64,000 nucleotides of DNA from an uncultured Ruminococcus sp. GTDB lineage: Bacteria; Bacillota; Clostridia; Oscillospirales; Ruminococcaceae. Shown here piece by piece: positions 51,412 to 61,287 of this stretch (within the stretch, counting starts at the first letter, position 1; the number at the start of each line of letters is the position of its first letter). The stretch is taken from the NCBI GenBank assembly GCA_900539835.1, contig UQDR01000001.1, positions 62,001 through 126,000 of the forward strand. The letters run 5' to 3'. A program made the position numbers and the translations under genes. The notes under the pieces were generated by a model. That model was not told the DNA's origin. It did not search any database and was given only the letters and a program-made list of their open reading frames with translations.

Positions 51412-52599
51412 ATGTCAAGATATGTATTTACTTCAGAATCAGTCACAGAAGGACATCCGGATAAAATATGCGACCAAATTTCAGACGCTGTGCTCGACGC
51501 TATGCTTTCTCAGGACCCGATGTCAAGAGTTGCATGTGAAACCGTTACCACAACCGGTATGGTAATGTGTATGGGTGAAATTACAACAAATGCTTCTGTG
51601 GATATTCCTCAAATAGTCAGAGATACTGTTGTTGAAATTGGATATGACCGTGCTAAGTATGGTTTTGACGGTCACACATGTGCCGTTTTCACAACAATCG
51701 ACAAACAGTCTCCCGACATCGCAATGGGCGTTGATAACGCTCTTGAGGGACGTGAAGAAAATGAAAATGATACAGGTGCCGGAGATCAGGGCATCATGTT
51801 TGGATATGCATGCGATGAAACACCTGAGCTTATGCCTATGCCAATTTCATTGGCTCACAAGCTTGCAATGAAGCTTACTGAAGTCAGAAAAAATGGTACG
51901 CTTCCATATCTTCGTCCTGACGGAAAAACACAGATAACTGTTGAATATGAAGATGGGAAACCAGTTAGAGTTGACACAGTTGTCGTATCTTCGCAGCATG
52001 ATGACGCAGTTTCTCTTGATCAGATAAGAGAAGACATTATTAATTACGTTGTAAAAGCAGTTATACCATCAAATTTGTTAGATGACGAAACCCGATATTT
52101 TATAAACCCGACAGGCAGATTTGTTGTCGGCGGACCACAGGGCGACAGCGGACTTACAGGAAGAAAAATTATTGTTGATACTTACGGTGGATATGCCCGT
52201 CATGGCGGCGGAGCTTTTTCAGGAAAAGATCCGACAAAGGTTGACCGCTCAGCAACATATGCTGCAAGGTACGTAGCAAAGAACATTGTTGCAGCAGGTC
52301 TTGCGAAAAAGTGTGAAGTTGAACTTGCTTATGCTATCGGTGTTGCAAATCCGGTATCAATTTCTATTTCAATCGACACTTTTGGTACAGGAAGTTATAC
52401 CGATGAGCAAATTGCAAAAGCTGTGGAAAAGGTATTTGACCTTAGACCGGCGGCAATTATCAGAGATTTAGAATTAAGAAAGCCTCAATATAAAGCTCTT
52501 GCAGCTTATGGGCATATGGGACGTGAAGATTTAGGGGTTGCTTGGGAAAAGACAGACCGAACCGAACAGATGATTGACGCCTTAAAACAATTAAGTTAA
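51412..52599 (+). CDS. metK: S-adenosylmethionine synthetase
   Basis: MetK makes SAM from methionine and ATP. Signatures are TSESVTEGHPDKICDQISDA, GAGDQGIMFGYA and GGGAFSGKDPTKVDRSA. At 395 residues it has standard length. AAGAGG precedes the ATG. It is monocistronic between the SAM-I riboswitch and a strong bidirectional terminator, so its product represses it. Confidence 0.98.
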   Translation: MSRYVFTSESVTEGHPDKICDQISDAVLDAMLSQDPMSRVACETVTTTGMVMCMGEITTNASVDIPQIVRDTVVEIGYDRAKYGFDGHTCAVFTTIDKQSPDIAMGVDNALEGREENENDTGAGDQGIMFGYACDETPELMPMPISLAHKLAMKLTEVRKNGTLPYLRPDGKTQITVEYEDGKPVRVDTVVVSSQHDDAVSLDQIREDIINYVVKAVIPSNLLDDETRYFINPTGRFVVGGPQGDSGLTGRKIIVDTYGGYARHGGGAFSGKDPTKVDRSATYAARYVAKNIVAAGLAKKCEVELAYAIGVANPVSISISIDTFGTGSYTDEQIAKAVEKVFDLRPAAIIRDLELRKPQYKALAAYGHMGREDLGVAWEKTDRTEQMIDALKQLS

Positions 52600-52602
52600 T
52601 GC

Positions 52603-52640
52603 AAAAAAGTGATAATGCCATTTGACATTATCACTTTTTT
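52603..52640. terminator. Bidirectional terminator between metK and addB
   Basis: AAAAAAGTGATAATG (52603-52617) and CATTATCACTTTTTT (52626-52640) form a perfect 15-bp stem with A and T runs on both sides. Confidence 0.92.
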
Positions 52641-55600
52641 ATATCTTTGAATTAATGATATCATTTATTTTTTCGTTAAGCTTATCTATATCAGATTTTT
52701 CAGCTTTTCTCGGATTTTTTGGTGATGAATTACCGCATATGCTCCAGTAATCACAATAGGTACAGGTAAGAGATTTAGAAGTTTCTATGGGATCTGCAAG
52801 AATCTCACCGCACTTTAGTTTATCAGCCATTTCATATAGCTTCATTAATGCAAACTGCTCTAAACCAAGGAAATATTCTTCACTTACCGGCTTTTTACCG
52901 TTACCGCTTATTTCACCTTTTGATGTAAATTTAAAAGGTGTAAAAGCACCGGAGAATCTTTTATTAAGAGCTTTTAAAGTGAATTCGTTTTCGACCATGA
53001 TTCCATCAGGCTTATATGTGGATGCACGTTTTCTTACAAGCTCTTCATCCAAGCTTTCCCCGTTTTTCAAAATTTCAATTTCCTCAGGAGTAAACCCGGC
53101 TTTTATGAAATTAATATGCGAATAAAGTATAGCTGACGGCTTTAACGTTCCATTCTGATTTAAATCGTTTTTTCTTTGAGTAACAGCAAGCAGATAAATT
53201 AACATCTGCAAATTCAAGCCGTTATAAATCTCTTCAAGCCTCAATGTTATATCACCGGTTTTATAGTCCACTATTCTAATATACTGTTCTCCGCTTTGAG
53301 ATGTAAATATATCAGCACGATCGATACTTCCCCGAATATTAATTTTTATTTCCTCATCAAGCTTCAGCTGCAATATACTTTCGCCGCTGTCTTTAGTTAG
53401 ATTATATTCAAATGCCTCCGGAACAAAAAGAGAATCTGTTAACTCCGTTTGAATATTTTTAACAGCAAAGAACGCAGAATCTTCAAGCCGTTTCATTGCG
53501 GCATTAAAGGAAGCTGTTTTACCGAAATCACCGCCCATGTGTTCATTAGCATAATTAATAAATTCTTCGTGAATGCGTTCCTTTATTATTTTATCTGACA
53601 GTTGAGGAAAATCATTATTATATACTTTTTTATCATTTTCAACCTTTATACTCATAATTTTTTCAAAACAGCTATGAATTAAATTGCCTGTATTCATAGG
53701 ATTTATTTCTACAGGAATAGGAGCCTTCAGTTTCAAACCGTATTTACAATAATAAGAAAAAGGACATGAATAATAATCCTTAACTCTTGTAGCTGACAAA
53801 TTCATATCGTGGCTAAAAAACAGTTTTTCAGCCATTTCGTCTGATAATTTATGCTCTTGTTTTTTGGAAGCAGAATTAACATAGTTAAGCTTTGATTCAT
53901 AAAAGTCAGAACATTTTAAAGACTCACGTATTGCAGCAATAAGAGAATTTCTATCGCTTGATTTTTCAAGATACTTATAAAAAGCGGTTCTATATGAGGT
54001 ACAAAAAAAGTCAATCGGTATATCCTGAATTTTACTTTCCATATCGCCAAACATTCGTTTAAGCATAGGAACTACAACAGACGGAAGCTTTGCCGTGCCC
54101 TGAAAATCCGATTCTGAATATGTAACATAAAGCTTGTCCGTAGGCATAGTAAGGGCAAGATATACATTAAGCCTTTCTCTCTCAATTTGACGCATTGCAC
54201 TGCTTGATACATTAAGCTTCAATTGTTCGAGTTTTTTCTTATCACTGTGAGTCAACAAACAGCTGTTATTAATATCTGATGGAAATACTCCGGAATTAGT
54301 CTCCATAACAAATGCAATTTTAACATCTGATAGTCTTGAGTGGTTTGTAGATGCAATTCTGACGCAGTCAACAGTTTGAGGAGGCTTAGAAACACTCATT
54401 TCGGAAATCATCAAATTGAAAATATCACTGAACTCCCTCAAGGATATTTTTTCATCGTCAAATCTGCTATAAATAGCAGATACAGCTGACAGTACAGTTT
54501 TCCAAAGCTGTTTATACTCTCTTGCAAGCTCAAAGTCCTTTTCATTATCTGAACTTGCTGTTTTAATTTTAGAAAACATCTGCTGCGATAATTTGATTTT
54601 GTCCAAGAAATTAAATAATGCAAGACAAATATCCTGAGAGGAAGCATTTTTGCAGGAATCTTTAAATTCAGACAAAGGTTCAATAATTCTTATTCTGGTT
54701 TCATTTATCCTTGCTAAATTGCTGTCACTGTCAGCAGGAGCTGTAAATTCACTTTCCCACATATTCCCGTCTACATTCCAAGTAATGCAGTAATTTTCAA
54801 TATCACAAATGTCATAATCAAGGAAATCAGACAGGGGTGATTTTATATATCTGAGTAATTTTTCAGTATTCCAATTTCTCGTGATAATACAGTCAAAAAT
54901 ACTTTTCAAATATAGTACCAGAGCAGACTGCCCTGCACCTTTACTATAATCAATAAAACATGGGATATCATAACGTTCAAAAGTTCCCTCTAAAACCGAT
55001 GCGGTCTCATGGATATTACCTAAAATCACAGCAATATCTTTATATTTATAATTTTCTTCTCTTACAAGTCTTGATATTTCAGAACAAACATACTCTGTTT
55101 CTTCATAAATATCTGTTCCGGATAAAATTTTTATATTCTCACTTTTGTTAAATTCAGAAGGTTTATTAAAATAAAGATTTTCATCTAAATGTTCTATTTC
55201 ACATGAACAGCGGTTTTCTGCTGCTTTCAGTTCGATTTCATCAATTCCTAGATTTTTAGACATTGCAATATTTTTGAGATTCTGTGCGGTTCGTATGGTT
55301 TGAGCAAAAGGAGATTGGTTAGTTCTTGATTTATTTTCATGAGAAATAATCAAAGATACTGTTATTTGCGCTGCTTGTTTTAACATACAGTCAATCAGTT
55401 TAAGCTCATCAACAGAAAAATCTGAAAATGAATCTATGAATATAAATTTATCTTTAAAAAAATCATTTTTATTGGCTAATTCACAGCATTCCCCCAAAGC
55501 CGTCAAGGAATCTTTTAAACCAGCTTTATCAAGTTCATCTAAATAAAACTCATATAATCTTGACATATCATAAAGCTTTGACTGCAAAGATCCATCTGAT

Positions 55601-56031
55601 TTTTCAGACGCAACTCTGAGATCTTCCGGTGATATTCCGGATTGAACAAAATCGGTGACTAAATCAATTGAATCACTAATGAAAGAAGATTTTTTTAAAG
55701 ACTTTTCGTAAAATTTAACATCACCTGTTGCTTTTAGACGTTTAACTGCCTTATACATGGTTATTATCTTAGCATTATCATCGGCAGTTTCCTTTGAATT
55801 TCTGCCATATTTCTTGGACAATAATTCTGCCAGTCTATTAAAACCAACTGTTTGTATTTTATTAAATGCCTTTGCTCCCAAGGCATAATATAGTTTTTTA
55901 TCATATTCAAATGAAAACTGATCGGGAATTATTACAAGTATATCCATATCAGCATCAGAGGCTTGCTTAATCAAATTTATAAATAGTTCTTCTCTTTCAC
56001 TGTGAGTTCCGCCGGAAACCAATTTAAGCAT
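52639..56031 (-). CDS. addB: AddB-like helicase-exonuclease subunit
   Basis: AddB is the partner of AddA in the double-strand-break repair enzyme AddAB. Seen here: the N-terminal PDQFSFEYDKKLY block, helicase-like motifs (DSFSDFS, ASTNHSRLSDVKIAFVMETN), and a C-terminal RecB-type nuclease domain with GNLIHSCFEKIM, IRGSIDRADIF, RIVDYKTGD and the Fe-S cysteines in YYSCPFSYYCKYGL and CTYCDYWSICG. The normal Walker A (GRAGSGKS type) is replaced by VSGGTHSEREE. I start at ATG 56031 (1130 residues), nine bases after GGAGG. No addA lies next to it. The family is clear, the missing P-loop and missing neighbour are odd. Confidence 0.88.
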   Translation of the reverse strand: MLKLVSGGTHSEREELFINLIKQASDADMDILVIIPDQFSFEYDKKLYYALGAKAFNKIQTVGFNRLAELLSKKYGRNSKETADDNAKIITMYKAVKRLKATGDVKFYEKSLKKSSFISDSIDLVTDFVQSGISPEDLRVASEKSDGSLQSKLYDMSRLYEFYLDELDKAGLKDSLTALGECCELANKNDFFKDKFIFIDSFSDFSVDELKLIDCMLKQAAQITVSLIISHENKSRTNQSPFAQTIRTAQNLKNIAMSKNLGIDEIELKAAENRCSCEIEHLDENLYFNKPSEFNKSENIKILSGTDIYEETEYVCSEISRLVREENYKYKDIAVILGNIHETASVLEGTFERYDIPCFIDYSKGAGQSALVLYLKSIFDCIITRNWNTEKLLRYIKSPLSDFLDYDICDIENYCITWNVDGNMWESEFTAPADSDSNLARINETRIRIIEPLSEFKDSCKNASSQDICLALFNFLDKIKLSQQMFSKIKTASSDNEKDFELAREYKQLWKTVLSAVSAIYSRFDDEKISLREFSDIFNLMISEMSVSKPPQTVDCVRIASTNHSRLSDVKIAFVMETNSGVFPSDINNSCLLTHSDKKKLEQLKLNVSSSAMRQIERERLNVYLALTMPTDKLYVTYSESDFQGTAKLPSVVVPMLKRMFGDMESKIQDIPIDFFCTSYRTAFYKYLEKSSDRNSLIAAIRESLKCSDFYESKLNYVNSASKKQEHKLSDEMAEKLFFSHDMNLSATRVKDYYSCPFSYYCKYGLKLKAPIPVEINPMNTGNLIHSCFEKIMSIKVENDKKVYNNDFPQLSDKIIKERIHEEFINYANEHMGGDFGKTASFNAAMKRLEDSAFFAVKNIQTELTDSLFVPEAFEYNLTKDSGESILQLKLDEEIKINIRGSIDRADIFTSQSGEQYIRIVDYKTGDITLRLEEIYNGLNLQMLIYLLAVTQRKNDLNQNGTLKPSAILYSHINFIKAGFTPEEIEILKNGESLDEELVRKRASTYKPDGIMVENEFTLKALNKRFSGAFTPFKFTSKGEISGNGKKPVSEEYFLGLEQFALMKLYEMADKLKCGEILADPIETSKSLTCTYCDYWSICGNSSPKNPRKAEKSDIDKLNEKINDIINSKI

Positions 56032-56119
56032 CGCATTTAACCTCCAATCAACAATATAATATACAAAATATATTTTATCATGTAAATCAATCAAAGTCAA
56101 ATGCAATACAGGTATAACA

Positions 56120-56359
56120 TTATTTAAACAAATCAGCAAGTATTTCAAAAATCTTAAATGAATATTTTACATCATTATCATTTTCAATAATTGAGACTTT
56201 TTCTTTTTCGTTGTTTGATGTAATTGAATATCCTAAAGAAAATCCGGGGAAAAACATTGAATATTTCTGAATGTCTTCTTTATCAGCTGAACTAAAAAAT
56301 GCAGAGAATAAAAATGTCAAGCATAATGCAGATACAACTGCTTTTTGTAATTTTGTCAT
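56120..56359 (-). CDS. Small exported protein of unknown function
   Basis: A 79-residue protein with a clear signal peptide or anchor (residues 1-25: KLQKAVVSALCLTFLFSAFFSS) followed by a short hydrophilic part (SNNEKEKVSIIENDND) and an amphipathic end. I do not recognise the family. The start is well supported: GGAGGG lies nine bases before the ATG. It precedes addB by 88 bases and may share its transcript. Confidence 0.7.
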   Translation of the reverse strand: MTKLQKAVVSALCLTFLFSAFFSSADKEDIQKYSMFFPGFSLGYSITSNNEKEKVSIIENDNDVKYSFKIFEILADLFK

Positions 56360-56444
56360 AAAAAAATCCCTCCATTATAACTGTCTTAAACCTTTTTTCT
56401 TCTGACTAATTATGGACGGGATTTTTTCAATTTATTCAATTATT

Positions 56445-58823
56445 TTAATTTGGATAATATTTTTCAAAAACATTTTTAGCAATATCACAGGATTCTTTAG
56501 CGTCTTTCGCATAAAAATCAGCTCCGATTTTTTCAGCATATTCAGGTGTCAGGACAGCACCGCCCACCATTATTTTGCAATCAACATTATTATCATGCAG
56601 CAACGCTATAGTTTTTTCCATGCTAACTAATGTTGTTGTCATTAATGCAGACAGTCCGATAAGATGAACATCATTTTCAACAGCACAATCTACAACAGCT
56701 TGGTAGTCAACATCTTTCCCCAAATCAATTACCTCATATCCGTAGTTCTCAAGAAGAACCTTCACTATATTTTTTCCGATATCATGAATATCACCTTTAA
56801 CAGTTGCAACAATTATTTTTCCTTTTGAAACAGACTTTTCACCTGTTTGTGCAAAATGATTTTTGATAACTTCAAAACAAGCCTGTGCAACCCCGGCGGT
56901 TAAAATCAATTGAGGTAAAAATATTTTCCCTGTTTCAAACTCAGAACCTGCTTTATCTAAAGCAGGAATAAGAATTTCATTGATAATATCCATCGGATCA
57001 TGTTTTTTCAGCAAATCGGTCGTTAAGCGTGCACCTTCGCTTTTTAAACCGTTTTCCAAAGCATATGGCAAATCCACTTCTCTTTTTTCAGAATTGTCAC
57101 TTTTAGGTGCATCCGCTTTCGCATTACCATAATTAGCAATATACTCAACAGAATTTTTATCATATCCGGCAAGAAGATTATAAGATCTAACAGTTGCTGT
57201 CATAGCGTCTATATTAGGATTGATAATCGGTAAATCAAGACCTTTTGTAAGAGCCATCATTAAAAAGTTATGTGTAATAAGTTCTCGTTCAGGTAGTCCA
57301 AAGCTAATATTAGACACGCCCAGAACTGTTTTAAGACCCAATTCTTTTTTTACTCTTTCAACTGCATTAAGAGTTTGCATTGCCGCTTCCTGTTCTGCAG
57401 AAACTGTAAGAGTAAGACAATCAATATATATGTCTTCACGGCGTATGCCTAAAGCCAATGCACGATCTAAAATTTTCTTAGCTATATTAAATCTGCCTTC
57501 GGATGTTTTAGGTATTCCGTTTTCATCAAGGCAAAGTCCTACAACAGCTGCACCATACTTTTTAACTAATGGTAAAACTGTTTGAAGAGATTTTTCTTCA
57601 CCGTTTACAGAATTGACAATAGGCTTACCGTTATACACTCTCAATGCGGCTTCAAGTACTTCCGGAATAGTAGAGTCAAGCTGAAGCGGTACATCCGCAA
57701 TACCCTGCAAAGCTTTCACTGCCTGCACCATCATATCCTGTTCATCAATTCCCGGTAAACCAACATTTACGTCCAGTATATCTGCTCCTGCATGAATTTG
57801 CTCAATGGCTTGTCCCAAGATATAATCGATATCACCTTCAAGCAAAGCGGCTTTAAAACGTTTCTTTCCTGTTGGATTAATTCTCTCACCGATTATTCTC
57901 GGACGGTCAATAACCACTGTATTTGACGGACTGCAACAAGCAGCTGGGATTAAATGCTCTTTTTTAACGTACTTTTTATCTGAAAGAACATTTTTAAGTT
58001 CTTTTATAAAATCAGGGGTTGTGCCGCAGCATCCGCCAAAAATTTTTACACCTAACGGAATTAATTCTGACATGAGTTCTGCAAATTCATCAGGAGAAAT
58101 ATTGTATTCATTTGTAATCGGGTCAGGCAAACCTGCATTTGGTTTTACAACCAGTGGGAGATTAGTCCATTTACTTAACTCCTCTACTACAGGATAAAGC
58201 TCAGCAGGTCCAAGTGAACAATTTACTCCAATAGCGTCAACTCCCAATCCCTCAAGAGTTAAAGCCATTGAACTAATAGAACATCCGGTAAAAGTTCTCA
58301 TATTTTCTTCAAAAGTCATTGTACAGATTATTGGTTTATCTGAATTTTCCTTTGCTGCCAAAACTGCGGCTTTCAGCTCATACAAATCTGTCATTGTTTC
58401 AAAAACAATTATATCACAGTTTTTACCTGCAATTATCTGTTCTTTAAAAATATCGTACGCATTTTCAAATGTTAATGTTCCTGTAGGTTCTAAAAGCTGT
58501 CCGATAGGACCGATATCTAAAGCTACAAGAGTTTCTGTATTACCGCAAGCTTTTCTTGCATTTGTAATTGCAGCATCTATCACTTCATCAACTGAATATC
58601 CGCAATCAGATAATTTATATCGATTGGCTCCGAAAGTATTAGCGTATATTATATCAGAACCGGAATCAATATACATACGGTGTATATCTATAAGCCACTG
58701 TGGTTTTTGAATATTAAGTACTTCAGGCGTCTCACCCATTTTTAATCCCATTGCCTGAAGCATTGTTCCCATTGCACCGTCAAGGCAAATAAATTCATTT
58801 TTTAAAAGCTGTTTAAAATCCAC
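56445..58823 (-). CDS. metH: Cobalamin-dependent methionine synthase, catalytic part
   Basis: MetH methylates homocysteine using methyl-cobalamin and methyl-THF. Domains in order: homocysteine methyltransferase (1 to about 290; zinc ligands in GVNCSLGP and FGGCCGTTP), pterin-binding domain (from about 300; VIDRPRIIGERINPTGKK), cap domain and B12-binding domain with the signature DIHDIGKNI (DxHxxG). The C-terminal reactivation domain of full-length MetH is absent and is encoded by the previous gene. I start at GTG 58823 (792 residues), seven bases after AGGT; it overlaps that gene by 11 bases. Confidence 0.95.
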   Translation of the reverse strand: MDFKQLLKNEFICLDGAMGTMLQAMGLKMGETPEVLNIQKPQWLIDIHRMYIDSGSDIIYANTFGANRYKLSDCGYSVDEVIDAAITNARKACGNTETLVALDIGPIGQLLEPTGTLTFENAYDIFKEQIIAGKNCDIIVFETMTDLYELKAAVLAAKENSDKPIICTMTFEENMRTFTGCSISSMALTLEGLGVDAIGVNCSLGPAELYPVVEELSKWTNLPLVVKPNAGLPDPITNEYNISPDEFAELMSELIPLGVKIFGGCCGTTPDFIKELKNVLSDKKYVKKEHLIPAACCSPSNTVVIDRPRIIGERINPTGKKRFKAALLEGDIDYILGQAIEQIHAGADILDVNVGLPGIDEQDMMVQAVKALQGIADVPLQLDSTIPEVLEAALRVYNGKPIVNSVNGEEKSLQTVLPLVKKYGAAVVGLCLDENGIPKTSEGRFNIAKKILDRALALGIRREDIYIDCLTLTVSAEQEAAMQTLNAVERVKKELGLKTVLGVSNISFGLPERELITHNFLMMALTKGLDLPIINPNIDAMTATVRSYNLLAGYDKNSVEYIANYGNAKADAPKSDNSEKREVDLPYALENGLKSEGARLTTDLLKKHDPMDIINEILIPALDKAGSEFETGKIFLPQLILTAGVAQACFEVIKNHFAQTGEKSVSKGKIIVATVKGDIHDIGKNIVKVLLENYGYEVIDLGKDVDYQAVVDCAVENDVHLIGLSALMTTTLVSMEKTIALLHDNNVDCKIMVGGAVLTPEYAEKIGADFYAKDAKESCDIAKNVFEKYYPN

Positions 58824-59493
58824 AATGCTCACCTCTTTTTCTGTATTCACATCTATCCCGCATATTACAGCTGACACATCCACGTTTACCTTTTGAAATT
58901 TTATTTTTTGATATACCGATAACCGCAGTAACTGACTTTCTCGGTATTAAAATCAAACTCTCTGTACAATTTAATCCTATTCGCTTCTGAGCATCCATAA
59001 CTTTTAAAAATTCAGGCTGTATGGTTAATGGAAAATCCCCGTATCCCGGAGAAAATCTCCATGTAAAATTGTAGTCCGGTAAATTATTTTTAATTTCAAG
59101 CTCTGCCTGATTACAAACTTGTTCCACGGCAGCAGACGCAAGGCAGTCAGTAATTACAGCTTTTGTCATATCAGCAGTTTCATATGCCCTTATTATTTTA
59201 TCAGCTTCTATTGAAGCAGTTGCACATAAAAGAATACATTTATCGCACTCACTCAAATGCAATTTTATATCACTTCCCTCAAAACGCAATGAAGTGCCTT
59301 TTACTGAAATGCCATTCTCATTCTTTTCAATATTAAAAACTTTATAGGTATACCTTGGTTTAATAGCCTTTAATAAAGCAGATTCGCATTCATCAATTAG
59401 TCTAATAACATTTTCATCGGGCTGTTTATTCCCATAGCCCATATATCTCATAGCTTCCGCACGATTAAGATGCAAAAGATCCAAAATAACCAT
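58813..59493 (-). CDS. Methionine synthase reactivation-domain protein
   Basis: A separate protein equivalent to the C-terminal reactivation domain of MetH, which binds SAM and reduces cob(II)alamin back to the active state. The signature is RFSPGYGDFPL, followed by EFLKVMDAQKRIGL and LIPRKSVTAVIG. The C-terminal tail has four cysteines (CVSCNMRDRCEYRKRGEHC), possibly a metal or Fe-S site. The start is either ATG 59493, very close to GGAG, or TTG 59484. It overlaps the metH catalytic gene, so both subunits are made in step. Confidence 0.92.
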   Translation of the reverse strand: MVILDLLHLNRAEAMRYMGYGNKQPDENVIRLIDECESALLKAIKPRYTYKVFNIEKNENGISVKGTSLRFEGSDIKLHLSECDKCILLCATASIEADKIIRAYETADMTKAVITDCLASAAVEQVCNQAELEIKNNLPDYNFTWRFSPGYGDFPLTIQPEFLKVMDAQKRIGLNCTESLILIPRKSVTAVIGISKNKISKGKRGCVSCNMRDRCEYRKRGEHCGF

Positions 59494-59576
59494 CACTCCG
59501 AACAAAAAAATATATCTTTATTATATCACATATATAATGGAAATACAAGTGAAAGCTGCTATCACACATAAAAACT

Positions 59577-59608
59577 AAAAAGCGCATGATAACTCATCAT
59601 GCGCTTTT
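59577..59608. terminator. Terminator after the Cys-rich protein gene
   Basis: AAAAAGCGCATGAT and ATCATGCGCTTTTT form a perfect 14-bp stem with T runs in both directions. It ends the 59618-60382 gene on the minus strand. Confidence 0.92.
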
Positions 59609-59617
59609 TAAGTATAA

Positions 59618-60382
59618 TTATTGAGGCTCATCCTCAGATTCTGCAGAGCTTGCAGCCATTGTTCCGCAACAGCCGATTGAGTTTTCGTTTTCAAGACTTC
59701 TCGGGAAAAATTCACTTGTTGGGAAATTAATCTTTTCAAACAATTCACAAGGACTGTCTGTGTTGGTCGAACATTCTTTATTTGGTATACAATAATCATA
59801 TGCCGGAATTAGAATCGGCACTGCTCTTTGAAGCTGTACAATTGCAAACATACCTATGGTAACAAGCACAGTTTTAGTGCAATTTTCACTGCTTATGGGA
59901 ACAAGCTTTGTATCAAGACAAATAGGTTCTACAACGCTTACGCTTGCTTTAGGCAAATTAGGATAACAGCAGCCTTTTGGAGTAGGGTCGCAGATCGGAT
60001 CGTCAGATGAGAAATGCTTAGTGTTTCCATCGCTTCCGAACAAAATCACTTTTTTACTGAATGTAGTTGTGCCGGTTGCAAATTGAGGTGTGGAACAATT
60101 TGCGTGATATACATCCAAATCAACTTTAAAGGTATAAGTTAGATCAACGGTGAAAAAGCCTTTGTTGAAAGGAACAGGATCTATACCAAACGTGGTATTC
60201 ACAACTTCAACACATTTGCATTTAATGTAGCTTGCAGAGTTGATAAGCTCCTGCATACAAGGATCACAAAATGTCAATTCCAAATCTTCAAGACAATCCT
60301 GTGAACTGCATGAATCGAAAACTCGCATTGCCTCAATGCATACTGCTTCTTTAAAGCAATTGTTAGGTTTAAATTCGCTCAT
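59618..60382 (-). CDS. Cys-rich protein of unknown function, possible spore-surface protein
   Basis: I do not recognise a named family. The 254-residue protein is acidic with about 20 cysteines, many in pairs or CxxC/CxC steps (FDSCSSQDC, FCDPCM, KCKC, KGCCYP, IGCCG). The N-terminal pattern RVFDSCSSQDCLEDLEL is reminiscent of conserved clostridial proteins of unknown function, some linked to spores. The middle is rich in beta-forming, Thr/Val stretches (FFTVDLTYTFKVDL). No signal peptide or membrane helix is seen. AGGAGG lies before the ATG. A spore coat or other structural role is a guess based on the composition. Confidence 0.8.
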   Translation of the reverse strand: MSEFKPNNCFKEAVCIEAMRVFDSCSSQDCLEDLELTFCDPCMQELINSASYIKCKCVEVVNTTFGIDPVPFNKGFFTVDLTYTFKVDLDVYHANCSTPQFATGTTTFSKKVILFGSDGNTKHFSSDDPICDPTPKGCCYPNLPKASVSVVEPICLDTKLVPISSENCTKTVLVTIGMFAIVQLQRAVPILIPAYDYCIPNKECSTNTDSPCELFEKINFPTSEFFPRSLENENSIGCCGTMAASSAESEDEPQ

Positions 60383-60563
60383 GAAAAATCCTCCTGACTA
60401 AATGATTTAAAAAGTAAATGTTTTTACTTCCTTACATCATATTCAAAACACTTATTTATTGTGACGAATTTTCATAAAATTCTTTCTGTTTATTAAGTAA
60501 TATACGAATTTATATGATGTTATAAAAGAATTATACTTTCTTTTAGATACATTAACGCATAGT

Positions 60564-60593
60564 TTGACTTTGATGTTATAACTGTGGTATAAT
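60564..60593 (+). promoter_or_regulatory. sigma-A promoter of rnhA
   Basis: TTGACT (60564-60569), 18 bases, TATAAT (60588-60593), TGG before the -10 (extended). Confidence 0.75.
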
Positions 60594-60630
60594 AATTTAA
60601 AATATCTATATAAGGATCTGACGACAACAT

Positions 60631-61068
60631 ATGAAAAAAATTGAATTATATACCGATGGAGCTTGTTCCGGAAACCCCGGTCCCGGAGGCTATGGTGTGA
60701 TATTAAAATACAAAGATAACATAAAAGAGCTATGGGGCGGAGAGCCTAAGACAACTAACAATCGAATGGAACTTATGGCAGTTATTACAGGACTTGAAGC
60801 GCTCAAAGAACCTTGTGAAGTTAGCTTATACAGCGATTCAAAATATATAATAGATGCTGTAACTAAAGGCTGGGCTGTAAAATGGAAAGAGAATAATTGG
60901 ATAAAGGCTGATAAAAAACCAGCTTTGAACTCCGACTTATGGAAAAAGCTTTTAGCGCTTCTGGAAATACACGATGTTCATTTCAACTGGGTTAAAGGAC
61001 ATTCAGGTCACCCTGAAAATGAAAGATGTGATCAGCTTGCTGTCAAAGGTTCTAAAAATTTCACATAA
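60631..61068 (+). CDS. rnhA: Ribonuclease HI
   Basis: RNase HI degrades the RNA of RNA-DNA hybrids (primers, R-loops). The catalytic DEDD residues are D9 (YTDGACSGNPGPGG), E47 (NNRMELMAV), D69 (LYSDSKYII) and D134 (NERCDQLA), with the catalytic His H124 in VKGHSGHPENE. At 145 residues it has standard length and includes the basic protrusion (GWAVKWKENNW). AAGGA precedes the ATG. It stands alone. Confidence 0.97.
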   Translation: MKKIELYTDGACSGNPGPGGYGVILKYKDNIKELWGGEPKTTNNRMELMAVITGLEALKEPCEVSLYSDSKYIIDAVTKGWAVKWKENNWIKADKKPALNSDLWKKLLALLEIHDVHFNWVKGHSGHPENERCDQLAVKGSKNFT

Positions 61069-61200
61069 CAAAAAGTTAATTAAGGGAAAGCCTATTTATT
61101 TACTATGATTAAAACCATCAGTTTTAGCGTTTCATTGAGCAAATTTAAATCGAAATCCCTATAAATGCAGAGTGAATTGATAAATTTTTCTTTAACAAGG

Positions 61201-61229
61201 TTGCATTTTATAGAAAAAAGGTATATAAT
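61201..61229 (+). promoter_or_regulatory. sigma-A promoter of iscS-iscU
   Basis: TTGCAT (61201-61206), 17 bases, TATAAT (61224-61229). The rest of the 61069-61287 gap holds no gene and no IscR gene. Confidence 0.75.
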
Positions 61230-61287
61230 AATATCATGTGAAAAATGAGGAATGAAAATTCCATATATAAAGAAAGGTTATGGTTAA

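Noticed and set aside
59828..60010. 60-codon plus-strand frame
   Set aside because: It is an opposite-strand shadow of the Cys-rich protein gene.
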